Source: Sphingopyxis sp. LK2115 (GTDB lineage Bacteria > Pseudomonadota > Alphaproteobacteria > Sphingomonadales > Sphingomonadaceae). From it: 64,000 nt of DNA. Below are positions 51,853 to 61,999 of this stretch, piece by piece. The stretch spans positions 124,001 through 188,000 of the forward strand of contig NZ_JABWGQ010000060.1 of assembly GCF_014595975.1 (NCBI RefSeq), given 5' to 3'. The notes under the pieces are model-generated. The model had not been told where the DNA came from. It made no database searches and worked only from the letters and a program-made list of their open reading frames with translations. The translations under genes and the position numbers were made by a program. The first letter of the stretch is position 1, and each line of letters starts with the position of its first letter.

Positions 51853-54669
51853 ATGACCATGCCGACCAGCCTTCGTCGCGGCGCCAGCGCCATCGCGATG
51901 GGCCTTGCCTTGACCGCCATCCTGCCCGTTGCCGCGATGGCGCAGGACGCCGATCCCGCCGAAGCGGGCGCCGATGAGGAGATCGTCGTTTCGGGTTTCC
52001 GCGCCAGTCTTGAAAGCGCCGTCGGCGCGAAGAAGGAGCGCGACCAGATCGTCGAATCGATTTCGGCCGAAGACATCGGCAAGCTGCCCGACGCCTCGAT
52101 CGCCGAATCGATCGCGCGCCTGCCGGGCCTGACGTCGCAGCGCGTGTCGGGGCGGTCTAACTCGATCTCGATCCGCGGCTTCGCGCCCGACTTTTCGACG
52201 ACGCTGCTCAACGGCCGCGAACAGACGTCGACCGGCGACAATCGCGCGGTCGAATATGACCAGTATCCCAGCGAAGTGATCAACCAGGTGCTCGTCTACA
52301 AGACCCCGATGGCGTCAATCGTCGGGCAGGGGCTTTCGGGCACCGTCGACCTGCGCACCATCCGCCCGCTCGAATATGGCAAGCGCGTCATCTCGATCGG
52401 CGCGCGCGGCAGCCTCGCCGACCTTGGCAAGCTCAACGCGGGGTCGAAAAAATATGGTTATCGCGTCAACGGCGTGTTCGTCGACCAGTTTGCGAACGAT
52501 ACATTGGGTGTCGCGTTGTCGGCGAGCTATGTCGACGAACCCTATCAGATCCAGGAGTTCAACGCCTGGGGCTATGCGGGCAATGGCACCGCTGCCAGCC
52601 CGGTGGTGATCGGCGGGTCGAAAAGCTATGCGACCTCGACCCAGCTCACGCGGCTTGGCCTGCAGGGCACGCTCCAGTGGCAGCCGCACCCCAATTTCAC
52701 CTCGACGCTCGATGCCTTTTATTCCGATTTCAAGGATGACCAGATCAAGCGCGGGATCGAGCTGCCGCTCGCCTTTGGCGGCGCCGGGGTCAATGTCACC
52801 GACATCGACGATGGCGGCGAGTTTGTCTTTGCCCGCGCGGGCACGTTCACCAATGTCGAGGGCGTCGTGCGCAACGACGTGTTCGAACGCAACGCCAAGC
52901 TCTACAGCTTTGGCTGGAACAACCGCTGGGAAGGCGACGACGGCTGGAATGTCACCGCCGACATCAGCCTGTCAAAGACCGACCGCAACGAGCTGATCTT
53001 TGAAAGCAACGCCGGTACCGGTCGCGGCGGCGGCGTGGGCGCGGTCGACACCATCGGTTTCCGCAGCGACCGCAACGGCACCGTGTTCAGCCCGACGCTC
53101 AACTATGGCGATTATGGTCTGATCCAGCTCACCAGCCCGCTCGGCTGGGGCGGCGACCAGACGAGCGTCGACGGCCGCCGTATCCTGGGCGGTCAGGACG
53201 GCTATTACAACAACCGCATCATCGAGGACGAGCTGTGGCAATATCGCGTCGAAGTCGAACGCGAGCTCGAAGGCTTTTTCCGATCGGTCCAGTTCGGCGT
53301 CAATTACACCGATCGGTCGAAGAGCCTCGTTCCCGACGAAGCCTTTGTCGGGCTTGTCGCCAATACCGACGGGCTGACCAGCGTGCCGGTGCCCGAACAG
53401 TTCCGCCGGGGCACCACCAACCTCGAATATCTCGGGCTTGGCCCGGTCATCAGCTATGACCCGCGCGACCTGCTTGCCGCCGGTCTCTATCAGCTGGTGC
53501 CAAACCCCTATGGCGACGTGGTCGTAAAGGCATATGACGTCAGCGAAAAATTGATGACGACCTATGTTCAGGCGAACATCGACCACGAAATGGGGTCGTC
53601 GCTGCTGACCGGCAACATCGGCGTGCAGGCGATCTTCACCGACCAGAATTCGAACGGCGCGAGCGCGTCCTTCATCGGCACCAACCCCAACGGATCGCCC
53701 AATATCCAGGGCATTCCGCAGCGCCGCAGCAGCGACTATGTCGACGTGCTGCCCAGCCTGAACCTGTCGCTGCGCACGGCGAACGATTTCGTGATCCGTT
53801 TCAGCGCGGCGCGCGAAATCATCCGCCCGCGGCTCGACGACATGCGCGCCTCGCTGAGCTATGGGACGACGGTGGGCGATCCGGGCGGCATGACCTGTCC
53901 CCCCGGCCGCCTGTGCGCCGTCGTGCGCGGCGGAGCGGGCAACCCGGATCTGCGTCCCTGGCGCGCCAACGCCGTCGACCTGACGTTCGAGAAATATTTC
54001 GGGTCGAAGGGCTATCTGGCGCTCCAGCTCTTCTACAAGGATCTGAAGAGCTATATCTACAATCAGGACATCCCGTTCGACTTCACCGGCTATCCTATTG
54101 CGCCCGTGGGCAATGACGCGAACGGCAACCCGATCATCGTCAATTACATGGGCACCGTGAACGTGCCGATCAACGGCGAGGGCGGCGAACTCTATGGCGC
54201 AGAGGTTGCGGGCACGCTGCCCTTCGGCGAAATCGTCGGCGCGCTCGACGGCTTTGGCGTAACGGGCGGTGCCTCCTATACCAAGACGAAGATCGCGCCG
54301 ACCCCCGGCGCGCCGGCCGAGGACATCCCCGGCTATTCGAAATGGGTCGCGAACGGCACCATCTTCTTCGAAAAATGGGGCTTCAACGCGCGCGCCAGCG
54401 CACGTTACCGGTCGAGTTTCGTTGGGGAACTGTCGGGCTTCGGCGGCAATCGTGTGCGCCGCCGTGCGCGGCCGGAGACGATCATCGACGCGCAGATCGG
54501 CTATGACTTCCAGCCGGGCAGCGCGCTCGAAGGCCTGTCTATCTTTGTTCAGGGGCAGAATCTGACTGACGAACCCTTCGTCACCGACGATCCGCGCGAT
54601 GCGCGCGCGGTGATCGATTATCAGATTTATGGCCGCCGCTTCCTGGCGGGCGCGACCTTCAAATTCTGA
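51853..54669 (+). CDS. TonB-dependent receptor, maltodextrin type (TIGR01782-like)
   Basis: A 938-residue receptor. Residues 1-32 are a signal peptide. The plug has EEIVVSGFRASLESAVGAKKERDQIVESISAEDIGKLPDASIAESIARLPGLTSQRV, the diagnostic start of the large Caulobacter/Xanthomonas sugar-receptor family, and ISIRGFAPDFSTTLLNGREQ. The barrel ends YQIYGRRFLAGATFKF with the terminal Phe. Caulobacter MalA, which takes up maltodextrin, belongs to this group. GGGGAG lies six bases before the ATG; a GTG at 51835 is less likely. It leads the alpha-glucan locus. Confidence 0.94.
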   Translation: MTMPTSLRRGASAIAMGLALTAILPVAAMAQDADPAEAGADEEIVVSGFRASLESAVGAKKERDQIVESISAEDIGKLPDASIAESIARLPGLTSQRVSGRSNSISIRGFAPDFSTTLLNGREQTSTGDNRAVEYDQYPSEVINQVLVYKTPMASIVGQGLSGTVDLRTIRPLEYGKRVISIGARGSLADLGKLNAGSKKYGYRVNGVFVDQFANDTLGVALSASYVDEPYQIQEFNAWGYAGNGTAASPVVIGGSKSYATSTQLTRLGLQGTLQWQPHPNFTSTLDAFYSDFKDDQIKRGIELPLAFGGAGVNVTDIDDGGEFVFARAGTFTNVEGVVRNDVFERNAKLYSFGWNNRWEGDDGWNVTADISLSKTDRNELIFESNAGTGRGGGVGAVDTIGFRSDRNGTVFSPTLNYGDYGLIQLTSPLGWGGDQTSVDGRRILGGQDGYYNNRIIEDELWQYRVEVERELEGFFRSVQFGVNYTDRSKSLVPDEAFVGLVANTDGLTSVPVPEQFRRGTTNLEYLGLGPVISYDPRDLLAAGLYQLVPNPYGDVVVKAYDVSEKLMTTYVQANIDHEMGSSLLTGNIGVQAIFTDQNSNGASASFIGTNPNGSPNIQGIPQRRSSDYVDVLPSLNLSLRTANDFVIRFSAAREIIRPRLDDMRASLSYGTTVGDPGGMTCPPGRLCAVVRGGAGNPDLRPWRANAVDLTFEKYFGSKGYLALQLFYKDLKSYIYNQDIPFDFTGYPIAPVGNDANGNPIIVNYMGTVNVPINGEGGELYGAEVAGTLPFGEIVGALDGFGVTGGASYTKTKIAPTPGAPAEDIPGYSKWVANGTIFFEKWGFNARASARYRSSFVGELSGFGGNRVRRRARPETIIDAQIGYDFQPGSALEGLSIFVQGQNLTDEPFVTDDPRDARAVIDYQIYGRRFLAGATFKF

Positions 54670-54730
54670 TCCATCCCGATGGGGGCGGCGGTGTCATGCC
54701 GCCCCCATCATCCTGTTGCGTAAAGAGGCG

Positions 54731-56251
54731 ATGGCCGATCAAATGAGCCCCATGCGGATCATCATCATCGGCGGCGGGACGGCGGGCTGGATGGCCGCGG
54801 CCTGTTTCATCCGCTTCCTGCCTCCCGGTTGGTCGGTGACGCTGGTCGAATCGGACGCGATCGGCACCGTTGGCGTGGGCGAGGCGACGATCCCGCAGAT
54901 TCGCCTGTTCAACCAGGCGCTCGGCATCGACGAGGACGAGTTCCTTACCGCGACGCAAGGCACGATCAAACTCGGCATCGAATTTACGGACTGGACGCGC
55001 CCCGGTCACCGCTACATGCACGCCTTTGGTGCGATCGGGCGCGGGCTCGGCCTGCTCGAGTTTCAGCATTATTGGCTCCGCGCGCGCGCGGCGGGGGTCG
55101 CGGGTGGGCTGGGCGCCTATTCGCTCAACGAAAGTGCGGCGCGCGCGCGGCGGATGCAGCGCGGCGCGCCGCGCACGTCGCCTCAGCTCGCCGAAATGCC
55201 CTATGCCTTTCATTTCGACGCCGCGCTTTACGCGGCCTATCTGCGTCGCCGCGCCGAGGCGGGCGGCGCGCAGCGGGTCGAGGGCAAGGTTGCCGACGTT
55301 CGCATGGCGGGCGATAGCGGGAACGTCGCCGGGATCACCCTGGATGATGGCCGCTGCATTGATGGCGACCTTTTCATCGACTGTTCGGGGTTCCGCGGTC
55401 TGCTGATCGAGGGCGCGCTCGCGACCGGTTATGACGACTGGTCGCACTGGCTGATCAACGACCGCGCGATCGCGGTGCCGTGCGCGCACGGTGACACGCC
55501 GCAGCTGCCATGGACCGGCGCCACCGCGCGCGACGCGGGCTGGCAATGGCGCATCCCGCTCCAGCACCGCATCGGCAACGGCTATGTCTATTCGTCGAAC
55601 CATGTCGCCGACGAAGAGGCCGAGCGGACGCTGCTTGCCCATCTCGACGGCGCGCCGCAGGCGGAACCGAACCGGCTGCGCTTCGTCAGCGGCAAGCGGC
55701 GGAAGCTATGGAACCGCAACGTCGTCGCGCTCGGCCTCGCCAGCGGCTTCATGGAACCGCTCGAATCGACGAGCATCCACCTTGTCCAGTCGGGCATCTC
55801 GCGGCTTTTGAAGATGCTGCCCGTCGGCGCGGCCGACCCAGCGGTCGCCGCCGAATATAATCGCCAGAGCGATTTCGAATGGGAACGCATCCGCGACTTC
55901 ATCATCCTGCATTTCAAGGCGACCGAGCGGCGCGACACGCCCTATTGGCGGGACCGCGCCGCGATGCCGATCCCCGATACGCTGGCGGCCAAAATCGAGC
56001 AGTTCCGCGCACAGGGGCTGATCTTTCGCGAGCATGAGGAATTGTTCACCGAATCGGGCTGGCTCCAGGTGCTTGTCGGGCAGGGGATCGAACCGCGCGC
56101 CTGGCACCCGCTTGCCCACGGGATCGGCGAGGGCGACCTTGCCAAATATATGGCGGGGATTTCGCTGATGATCGAACGCGAGGTGGCAGCAATGCAAAGC
56201 TATGACGATTTCCTTGCCGCGACGCGGCGGGCTGCGGAGGCCGCGGCGTGA
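54731..56251 (+). CDS. Flavin-dependent tryptophan-halogenase-like protein
   Basis: A 506-residue flavoprotein. The FAD motif GGGTAGWMAA is at residues 14-23, a Lys near position 80 in QGTIKLGIEF matches the catalytic halogenation lysine, and WQWRIP near residue 271 is the halogenase-specific WxWxIP motif. GLASGFMEPLESTSIHLVQSGI is the conserved FAD/flavin loop. These enzymes chlorinate or brominate indoles via hypohalous acid, yet their physiological substrate in TonB-receptor loci is unknown. Its TGA overlaps the amylase ATG (TGATG), so the two are coupled. Confidence 0.93.
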   Translation: MADQMSPMRIIIIGGGTAGWMAAACFIRFLPPGWSVTLVESDAIGTVGVGEATIPQIRLFNQALGIDEDEFLTATQGTIKLGIEFTDWTRPGHRYMHAFGAIGRGLGLLEFQHYWLRARAAGVAGGLGAYSLNESAARARRMQRGAPRTSPQLAEMPYAFHFDAALYAAYLRRRAEAGGAQRVEGKVADVRMAGDSGNVAGITLDDGRCIDGDLFIDCSGFRGLLIEGALATGYDDWSHWLINDRAIAVPCAHGDTPQLPWTGATARDAGWQWRIPLQHRIGNGYVYSSNHVADEEAERTLLAHLDGAPQAEPNRLRFVSGKRRKLWNRNVVALGLASGFMEPLESTSIHLVQSGISRLLKMLPVGAADPAVAAEYNRQSDFEWERIRDFIILHFKATERRDTPYWRDRAAMPIPDTLAAKIEQFRAQGLIFREHEELFTESGWLQVLVGQGIEPRAWHPLAHGIGEGDLAKYMAGISLMIEREVAAMQSYDDFLAATRRAAEAAA

Positions 56252-58050
56252 TGCGCCGTCTTGCCGCGCTGGCGCTGTTGCTTGCGCCGCTCCCCGCGGC
56301 CGCCGACGAGGCGGGGCTGCGCGCGCGTCCGGCGAGCGACGAGATCATCTATTTCGTCCTTCCCGACCGGTTTGAAAATGGCGATCCGGCGAACGATCGC
56401 GGCGGCCTTACGGGCGACCGCCTCGCCACCGGCTACGATCCCACGGACAAGGGCTTTTTCCACGGCGGCGACCTGGCGGGCCTGACGAAGCGGCTCGACT
56501 ATATTCAGGGGCTCGGCGCCACGGCGATCTGGTTTGCGCCCATTTTCAAGAACAAGCCCGTGCAGGGTGCGCCGGGACAGGAAAGCGCGGGCTATCACGG
56601 CTATTGGGTGACTGATTTCACCCAGGTCGATCCGCATTTCGGCACCAATGCCGAGTTCAAGGCCTTTGTCGATGCGGCGCATGCGCGCGGGATGAAGGTC
56701 TATATGGACATCATCGCCAACCACACGGCCGACGTCATCACCTATAAAGAGGGCGCGGCCGAGGATTTCCGCTACCGCAGCCTTGCCGACTTTCCCTGGT
56801 CGCGCCGCGGCGGCATCGACGGTCCGGCGATCAATACCGGTTTTGCGGGCGACGAGGACGCGAGCATGGAGAATTGGGCACGGCTCACCGATCCCGCCTT
56901 CGCCTATACACCCGTGGTGCCGAAGGGCGAGGAGCAGGTCAAGGTGCCCGCCTGGCTCAACGATCCGATCTATTACCATAATCGCGGCAACAGCGACTGG
57001 GCCGGCGAATCCGCCCTTTATGGCGATTTTGCCGGACTCGACGACCTGGCCACCGAAGATCCGCGCGTCGTGCGGGGTTTCATCGACATATTCGGCCGCT
57101 GGATCGACGAATTCGGCATCGACGGCTTTCGCATCGACACCGCCAAACATGTGAACCCGGCGTTCTGGCGCGCCTTCGTTCCGGCGATGCAGGCGCGGGC
57201 GAAGGCACGCGGCATCCCCCATTTCCACATTTTCGGCGAAGTCTATATCGACGGGGTCGATCCGGGGTCGCTCGCCGCCTATACGCACAGCGCCGCGCTG
57301 CCTTCGGTGCTCGATTTCAGCTTTGCACGCGCGGTGATCGACAGCGTCAGCGGCACGAAGGGCACCGACCTGTTCGCGCGCCTGTTCGACGGCGATGTGC
57401 TTTACAAGGGCGGCGCCGAGGCCGCGCTTCAGCTGCCGACCTTTCTCGGCAATCACGACATGGGGCGCTTCGCGATGTTCGTGAAGCAGGCGAACCCGCA
57501 AGCGGACGATGCCGAACTGCTCGCGCGCACGATGCTCGGCCATTCGATGCTGATGACGCTGCGCGGGGTGCCGACCATCTATTATGGCGACGAACAGGGC
57601 TTCGTGTCCGACGGCCACGACCAGCTCGCGCGCGAGGACATGTTCGCGTCAAAGGTAGCCGTTTATAACGACAACGACCTGATCGGCACCGACGCGACCA
57701 CCGCCGACGCCAATTTCGACACCGCGCACCCGCTCTACCGCCATATCGCGACGCTCGCGGCGATCCGCCGGAGCAACCCGGCGCTGATGCGCGGCGCGAC
57801 CAGGCTGCGTGCCTTTTCCGACAAGCCCGGTCTGCTCGCGGTTTCGCGATTCGACCCGGTCACGGGGCGCGAGGTGGTGCTCGCCTATAATACGTCTGCG
57901 GCGCCATTGTCGGCGACCATTGCCGTGGATATGAAAAGCGCGGCCTTTACCGCGCTCCATGGTGATTGTCCGGCGCGCGCCGCGGCGCCGGGCAGCCTCC
58001 GCCTCTCTCTCCCCGCCTTCGGCACGCTCGTCTGCCAGGCCAGCGAATAA
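56251..58050 (+). CDS. Exported alpha-amylase family glycoside hydrolase (GH13)
   Basis: A 599-residue GH13 enzyme with a signal peptide (RRLAALALLLAPLPAAADE). All four conserved regions are visible: DIIANHT (near 153), GFRIDTAKH with the nucleophile Asp (near 293), FGEVYID with the acid Glu (near 328) and LGNHDMGRF with the third Asp (near 400). A C-terminal all-beta domain ends SLPAFGTLVCQA. It should cut alpha-1,4-glucan or maltodextrin in the periplasm. It is coupled to the halogenase-like gene by TGATG and lies 11 bases before the second GH13 gene. Confidence 0.95.
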   Translation: MRRLAALALLLAPLPAAADEAGLRARPASDEIIYFVLPDRFENGDPANDRGGLTGDRLATGYDPTDKGFFHGGDLAGLTKRLDYIQGLGATAIWFAPIFKNKPVQGAPGQESAGYHGYWVTDFTQVDPHFGTNAEFKAFVDAAHARGMKVYMDIIANHTADVITYKEGAAEDFRYRSLADFPWSRRGGIDGPAINTGFAGDEDASMENWARLTDPAFAYTPVVPKGEEQVKVPAWLNDPIYYHNRGNSDWAGESALYGDFAGLDDLATEDPRVVRGFIDIFGRWIDEFGIDGFRIDTAKHVNPAFWRAFVPAMQARAKARGIPHFHIFGEVYIDGVDPGSLAAYTHSAALPSVLDFSFARAVIDSVSGTKGTDLFARLFDGDVLYKGGAEAALQLPTFLGNHDMGRFAMFVKQANPQADDAELLARTMLGHSMLMTLRGVPTIYYGDEQGFVSDGHDQLAREDMFASKVAVYNDNDLIGTDATTADANFDTAHPLYRHIATLAAIRRSNPALMRGATRLRAFSDKPGLLAVSRFDPVTGREVVLAYNTSAAPLSATIAVDMKSAAFTALHGDCPARAAAPGSLRLSLPAFGTLVCQASE

Positions 58051-58061
58051 GCGACCATCGC

Positions 58062-59705
58062 GTGACACCCAACCAGCCCCTCGTTCAGGACCAGCCCGAA
58101 GCCGTCGCGGACGCCGATACGCCGTGGTGGAAGGGCGCGGCGATCTATCAGGTCTATCCGCGCAGTTTTGCCGATTCGAACGGCGACGGCGTCGGCGATC
58201 TCGCCGGGATCACCGCGCGGCTCGACCATATCGCCTCGCTTGGCGTCGATGCGATCTGGCTCTCGCCCTTCTACCCCTCGCCGATGGACGATTTCGGCTA
58301 TGACATTGCGGACTATTGCGGTGTCGACCCGATCTTCGGCACGCTTGCCGATTTCGATGCGCTGGTGGCGCGCGCGCACGCGCTGGGGCTGAAGGTCACG
58401 ACCGACCTCGTTTTTGCGCACACCTCCGATCAGCACGCCTGGTTCGCCGAAAGCCGCGCGAGCAGGGACAATGACCGCGCCGACTGGTATGTCTGGGCCG
58501 ACGCGCGGGCGGACGGCTCGCCGCCGACCAACTGGCAGTCGGTGTTCGGCGGCCCGGCGTGGACGTGGGACGCGCGGCGCGGCCAATATTATATGCATAA
58601 TTTCCTGAGCTCGCAGCCGCAGCTTAACGTCCATAACCGCCATGTGCAGGATGCGCTGCTCGATGTCGTGCGCTTCTGGCTCGATCGCGGCGTCGACGGC
58701 TTTCGCATCGACGCGATCAATTTCGCGATGCACGACCCCGAATTGCGCGACAATCCGCCGGCGCCGCCGTCGAACAAGGTGCGCACGCGCCCCTTCGATT
58801 TTCAGCAGAAAATCTATAACCAGTCGCACCCCGACATCGTGATCTTCCTCGAACGCATCCGCGCGCTCACCGACGGGCGCGAAGGGCGCTTTACCGTCGC
58901 CGAGGTCGGCGGCGACGATGCGATGCGCGAAATGAAGCTGTTCACCGCGGGCGATCGCCGGCTGAACAGCGCCTATGGCTTCGACTTTCTCTATGCCGAC
59001 CGGCTGACGCCGCAACTGGTGCGCGAAGCGGCCGAGGCCTGGCCCGACGCGCCGGGGGTCGGCTGGCCGAGCTGGGCGTTCGAAAATCACGACGCGCCGC
59101 GCGCGGTGTCGCGCTGGACGCCCGACGGCGTCGACCGCGGCGCCTTTGCGCGCGTCAAGATGGCGCTGCTCTGCGCGCTGCGCGGCAATATCATCCTCTA
59201 TAATGGCGAGGAATTGGGGCTCGACCAGGTCGATATTCCCTTTGATCAGGTCAAGGACCCCGAAGCGCGCAAGAACTGGCCGCTCACCCTGTCGCGCGAT
59301 GGCGCACGCACCCCGCTGCCCTGGACGGCGGCGGCGGCGAATGCGGGTTTTTCGGACGCCGACCCGTGGTTGCCGCTTGGTCCCGCGCACCGCGACCTGG
59401 CCGTCGACCGGCAAAATGATGATCCGGCGTCGCTGCTCAACCTCACGCGGCGACTCGTTGCGCTGCGCGCCGCGCACCCTGCGCTGCGCCTGGGTGGCAA
59501 CGCGAACTGGGTGGCCGATGGCGATCTGCTCGCTTTCGACCGTGTCGCCGACGACCAGCGCATTCGCTGCCTCTTCAACCTGGGTGGCGGCACGACCGAC
59601 ATATCGGCGCTCGCGAGTGGCGGCACGCCGCTCATCGCGCTGGGTGGCGCCGACACGGTGCATTTGCCGCCATGTGGCGCGCTCTGGCTCAAAATGGAAG
59701 GATGA
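58062..59705 (+). CDS. GH13 alpha-glucosidase (GH13_23-like), cytoplasmic
   Basis: A 547-residue enzyme without a signal peptide. WWKGAAIYQVYPRSFADSNGDGVGDLAGITARLDHIASLGVDAIWLSPFYPSPMDDFGYDIADYCGVDP is the alpha-glucosidase start. Region I is DLVFAHTSDQHAWF, region II GFRIDAINFAMHD, region III VAEVGGDDAM and region IV FENHDAPRA. The HTSDQH sequence points to subfamily 23, which hydrolyses maltose and maltooligosaccharides. GTG at 58062 is the likely start, with no strong ribosome site. Its stop overlaps an ATG of the next gene. Confidence 0.94.
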   Translation: MTPNQPLVQDQPEAVADADTPWWKGAAIYQVYPRSFADSNGDGVGDLAGITARLDHIASLGVDAIWLSPFYPSPMDDFGYDIADYCGVDPIFGTLADFDALVARAHALGLKVTTDLVFAHTSDQHAWFAESRASRDNDRADWYVWADARADGSPPTNWQSVFGGPAWTWDARRGQYYMHNFLSSQPQLNVHNRHVQDALLDVVRFWLDRGVDGFRIDAINFAMHDPELRDNPPAPPSNKVRTRPFDFQQKIYNQSHPDIVIFLERIRALTDGREGRFTVAEVGGDDAMREMKLFTAGDRRLNSAYGFDFLYADRLTPQLVREAAEAWPDAPGVGWPSWAFENHDAPRAVSRWTPDGVDRGAFARVKMALLCALRGNIILYNGEELGLDQVDIPFDQVKDPEARKNWPLTLSRDGARTPLPWTAAAANAGFSDADPWLPLGPAHRDLAVDRQNDDPASLLNLTRRLVALRAAHPALRLGGNANWVADGDLLAFDRVADDQRIRCLFNLGGGTTDISALASGGTPLIALGGADTVHLPPCGALWLKMEG

Positions 59706-59707
59706 TC

Positions 59708-61750
59708 ATGCTTCGTCTCGCACCCCTCGCTCTTTTCGCCGCCGCCGCGGTGCCCGCCACCGCACAGCAGGCGCCCGCGCCGATCACCGCGACATCCCCC
59801 GACGGCAGCCTCGTTCTGACCGTTACGACCGACAATGATGCGCGCCCCACCTGGTCGCTGTCGCGGCGGGGCAAACTGCTCATCGCGCCGTCGAAACTGG
59901 GGTTCATCATGACCGATCGCGTCGGTCTTCAGCGTGGTTTCAAGATCGAGGGCAGCGAAACGGCGAGCGCCGATACCCGCTGGGAACAGCCATGGGGCGA
60001 GCGCCGCTTCGTGCGCGACCATCATAATGAGCTGCTCGTCCGTTTCCGCCAGCATGAAAGCTGGGGCGGCCATGCGATGAACCTGCGCTTTCGCCTGTTC
60101 GACGACGGCATCGGCTTTCGTTACGAGCTGCCGGAGCAGGAGGGCCTGAAAACCGCAAAGATCGCCGACGAGATCACCGAGTTCGACATCGCGCCCGAAG
60201 GGACGGCGTGGTGGATCGTGGGCGGCGAGTGGAACCGCTACGAACAGGTTTATCAGCAGACGCCGATCGACGCGGTATCGACCGCGCACACGCCGATCAC
60301 GATGCGCCTCGCCGACGGCACGCACCTTGCCTTTCACGAAGCCGCGCTCGTCGACTATGCCGCCATGTGGCTGAAGCGGATCGAAGGGCGCAAGTTCCGC
60401 GCGACACTCTCGCCCTCGTCGCGCGGCCCGCGTGTCGTTCGCGACCTGCCGTTCGCGACACCGTGGCGGACGATCCGCATCACCGACGACGCCGCGGGGC
60501 TGGTTGAAAGCGACCTTGAACTCAACCTCAACGAACCCAACAAACTGGGTGATGTGAGCTGGGTCAAGCCGATGAAATATATCGGCATCTGGTGGGGCAT
60601 GATCCGCGGCCCGTGGAGCTGGGCCGAGGGGCCGAACCATGGCGCGACAACCGAACGCACCAAGCAATATATCGACTTCGCCGCCAGGCACGGCTTTGGC
60701 GGCGTGCTCGTCGAGGGCTGGAACAAGGGCTGGAACAGCAACTGGTTCGGCCATGGCGACGAATACAGCTTTACCGAAGCCTATCCCGATTTCGACCTGA
60801 AAGCCGTCACCGACTATGCCCGCAAGAAAGGCGTGACCTTGATCGGCCACCACGAAACCGGCGGCAATATCGCGGTCTATGAAGCGCAACTTGAAGAAGC
60901 GATGAAGCTGTACGGCAAGCTGGGCGTCAAGGCGGTCAAAACGGGCTATGTCGCCGACGCGGGCGGCATCATCGCGCCGGGCGCGGCGCCGGGCGAAAAG
61001 GTGATGGAATGGCACGACGGCCAGCGCCAGGTCCAACACCACCAGAAAGTCGTCGAGACGGCGGCGAAATACAAGGTCGCGGTGAACCCGCACGAACCGG
61101 TGAAGGATACGGGCCTTCGCCGCACCTGGCCCAACTGGATCGCGCGCGAGGGCGCCCGCGGCATGGAATATAATGCCTGGGGCGCCTTCGCCAACGGTCC
61201 CGACCATGAACCCACGCTCGTCTACACGCGGATGCTGTCGGGACCGATGGACTATACGCCGGGAGTATTCAGCCTGAAGGGGGCTGATGATGTGCCGATG
61301 ACATCGACGCTCGCGAAGCAGCTTGGCCTTTATCTTGCCATCTATTCACCGCTCCAGATGGTGGCTGACTTTATCGAAAACCTCGAAGCGCATCCGCGCG
61401 AGCTGGCTTTCGTCAAGCAGGTGCCGACCGACTGGGCGGAAAGCCGCCTGATCGCGGGCGCGGTGGGCGATTATGCGATCTTTGCGCGCAAGGACCGGGC
61501 GAGCGCCGACTGGTATGTCGGCGGTGTCAACGATGGCACGCAGCGCACGCTGACGCTCAGCTTCGATTTTCTGGAACCCGGCAAGACCTATACGGCGACG
61601 ATCTGGAAGGACGGCGAGGGCGCGACTTATCTGACCGATGCGCGCCGCAACATCGCCTATGACACGGTCAGGGTGAAAAAGGGCGACACCTACAAGCTGT
61701 GGCTCGCCCCCGGCGGCGGCGCGGCGATGCGGATCGCGCCGGACCGGTAA
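59708..61750 (+). CDS. susB: Exported GH97 alpha-glucosidase (SusB-like, inverting)
   Basis: A 680-residue enzyme with a signal peptide (LAPLALFAAAAVPATAQ). Family GH97 is clear from FRFRLFDDGIGFRYELP, WNRYEQVYQQTPID and the TIM barrel. Key carboxylates lie in IGHHETGGN, VNPHEPVKDTG (general base position in SusB) and MEYNAWG. VKAVKTGYV replaces the nucleophile Asp of retaining members, so it should invert configuration, as Bacteroides SusB does. It releases glucose from maltooligosaccharides in the periplasm. The start at 59708 has GAAGG six bases upstream. Confidence 0.94.
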   Translation: MLRLAPLALFAAAAVPATAQQAPAPITATSPDGSLVLTVTTDNDARPTWSLSRRGKLLIAPSKLGFIMTDRVGLQRGFKIEGSETASADTRWEQPWGERRFVRDHHNELLVRFRQHESWGGHAMNLRFRLFDDGIGFRYELPEQEGLKTAKIADEITEFDIAPEGTAWWIVGGEWNRYEQVYQQTPIDAVSTAHTPITMRLADGTHLAFHEAALVDYAAMWLKRIEGRKFRATLSPSSRGPRVVRDLPFATPWRTIRITDDAAGLVESDLELNLNEPNKLGDVSWVKPMKYIGIWWGMIRGPWSWAEGPNHGATTERTKQYIDFAARHGFGGVLVEGWNKGWNSNWFGHGDEYSFTEAYPDFDLKAVTDYARKKGVTLIGHHETGGNIAVYEAQLEEAMKLYGKLGVKAVKTGYVADAGGIIAPGAAPGEKVMEWHDGQRQVQHHQKVVETAAKYKVAVNPHEPVKDTGLRRTWPNWIAREGARGMEYNAWGAFANGPDHEPTLVYTRMLSGPMDYTPGVFSLKGADDVPMTSTLAKQLGLYLAIYSPLQMVADFIENLEAHPRELAFVKQVPTDWAESRLIAGAVGDYAIFARKDRASADWYVGGVNDGTQRTLTLSFDFLEPGKTYTATIWKDGEGATYLTDARRNIAYDTVRVKKGDTYKLWLAPGGGAAMRIAPDR

Positions 61751-61999
61751 GACGCCGGGCCGACAAGGCGGCGCAGGGCCACTGCGTCCCTCCATGGCGT
61801 CATCCCGGCGAAGGCTCGAATCCCGCTCTCTCGCGCCCCGAAGCAATGGCGAGGGTCCGGTCATCGCCGGGGCGACGATCCAGTCAGCATCGGGATACTG
61901 ACCCTGATTCTGAGGCGGATACGCGTCGGCCCGCTTCCACCCCATTGACTCGGCAATATATTGGCATAGTTAATGTCATATCTCTTGGGGGTGGGGGTG
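61751..61999. other. 249-bp gap between the GH97 and sulfatase genes
   Basis: The gap holds a degenerate GTCATCCCGG-type repeat (from about 61799), a GGCGACGATCCAG fragment that resembles part of the repeat near 16390, and an AT-rich stretch (GGCAATATATTGGCATAG, around 61950) that may be the sulfatase promoter. I see no gene in it. Confidence 0.45.

Noticed and set aside
59246-61207. A 653-codon open frame antisense to the GH13 and GH97 genes
   Set aside because: It covers two confident glycosidase genes on the opposite strand and shows no protein-like motifs.
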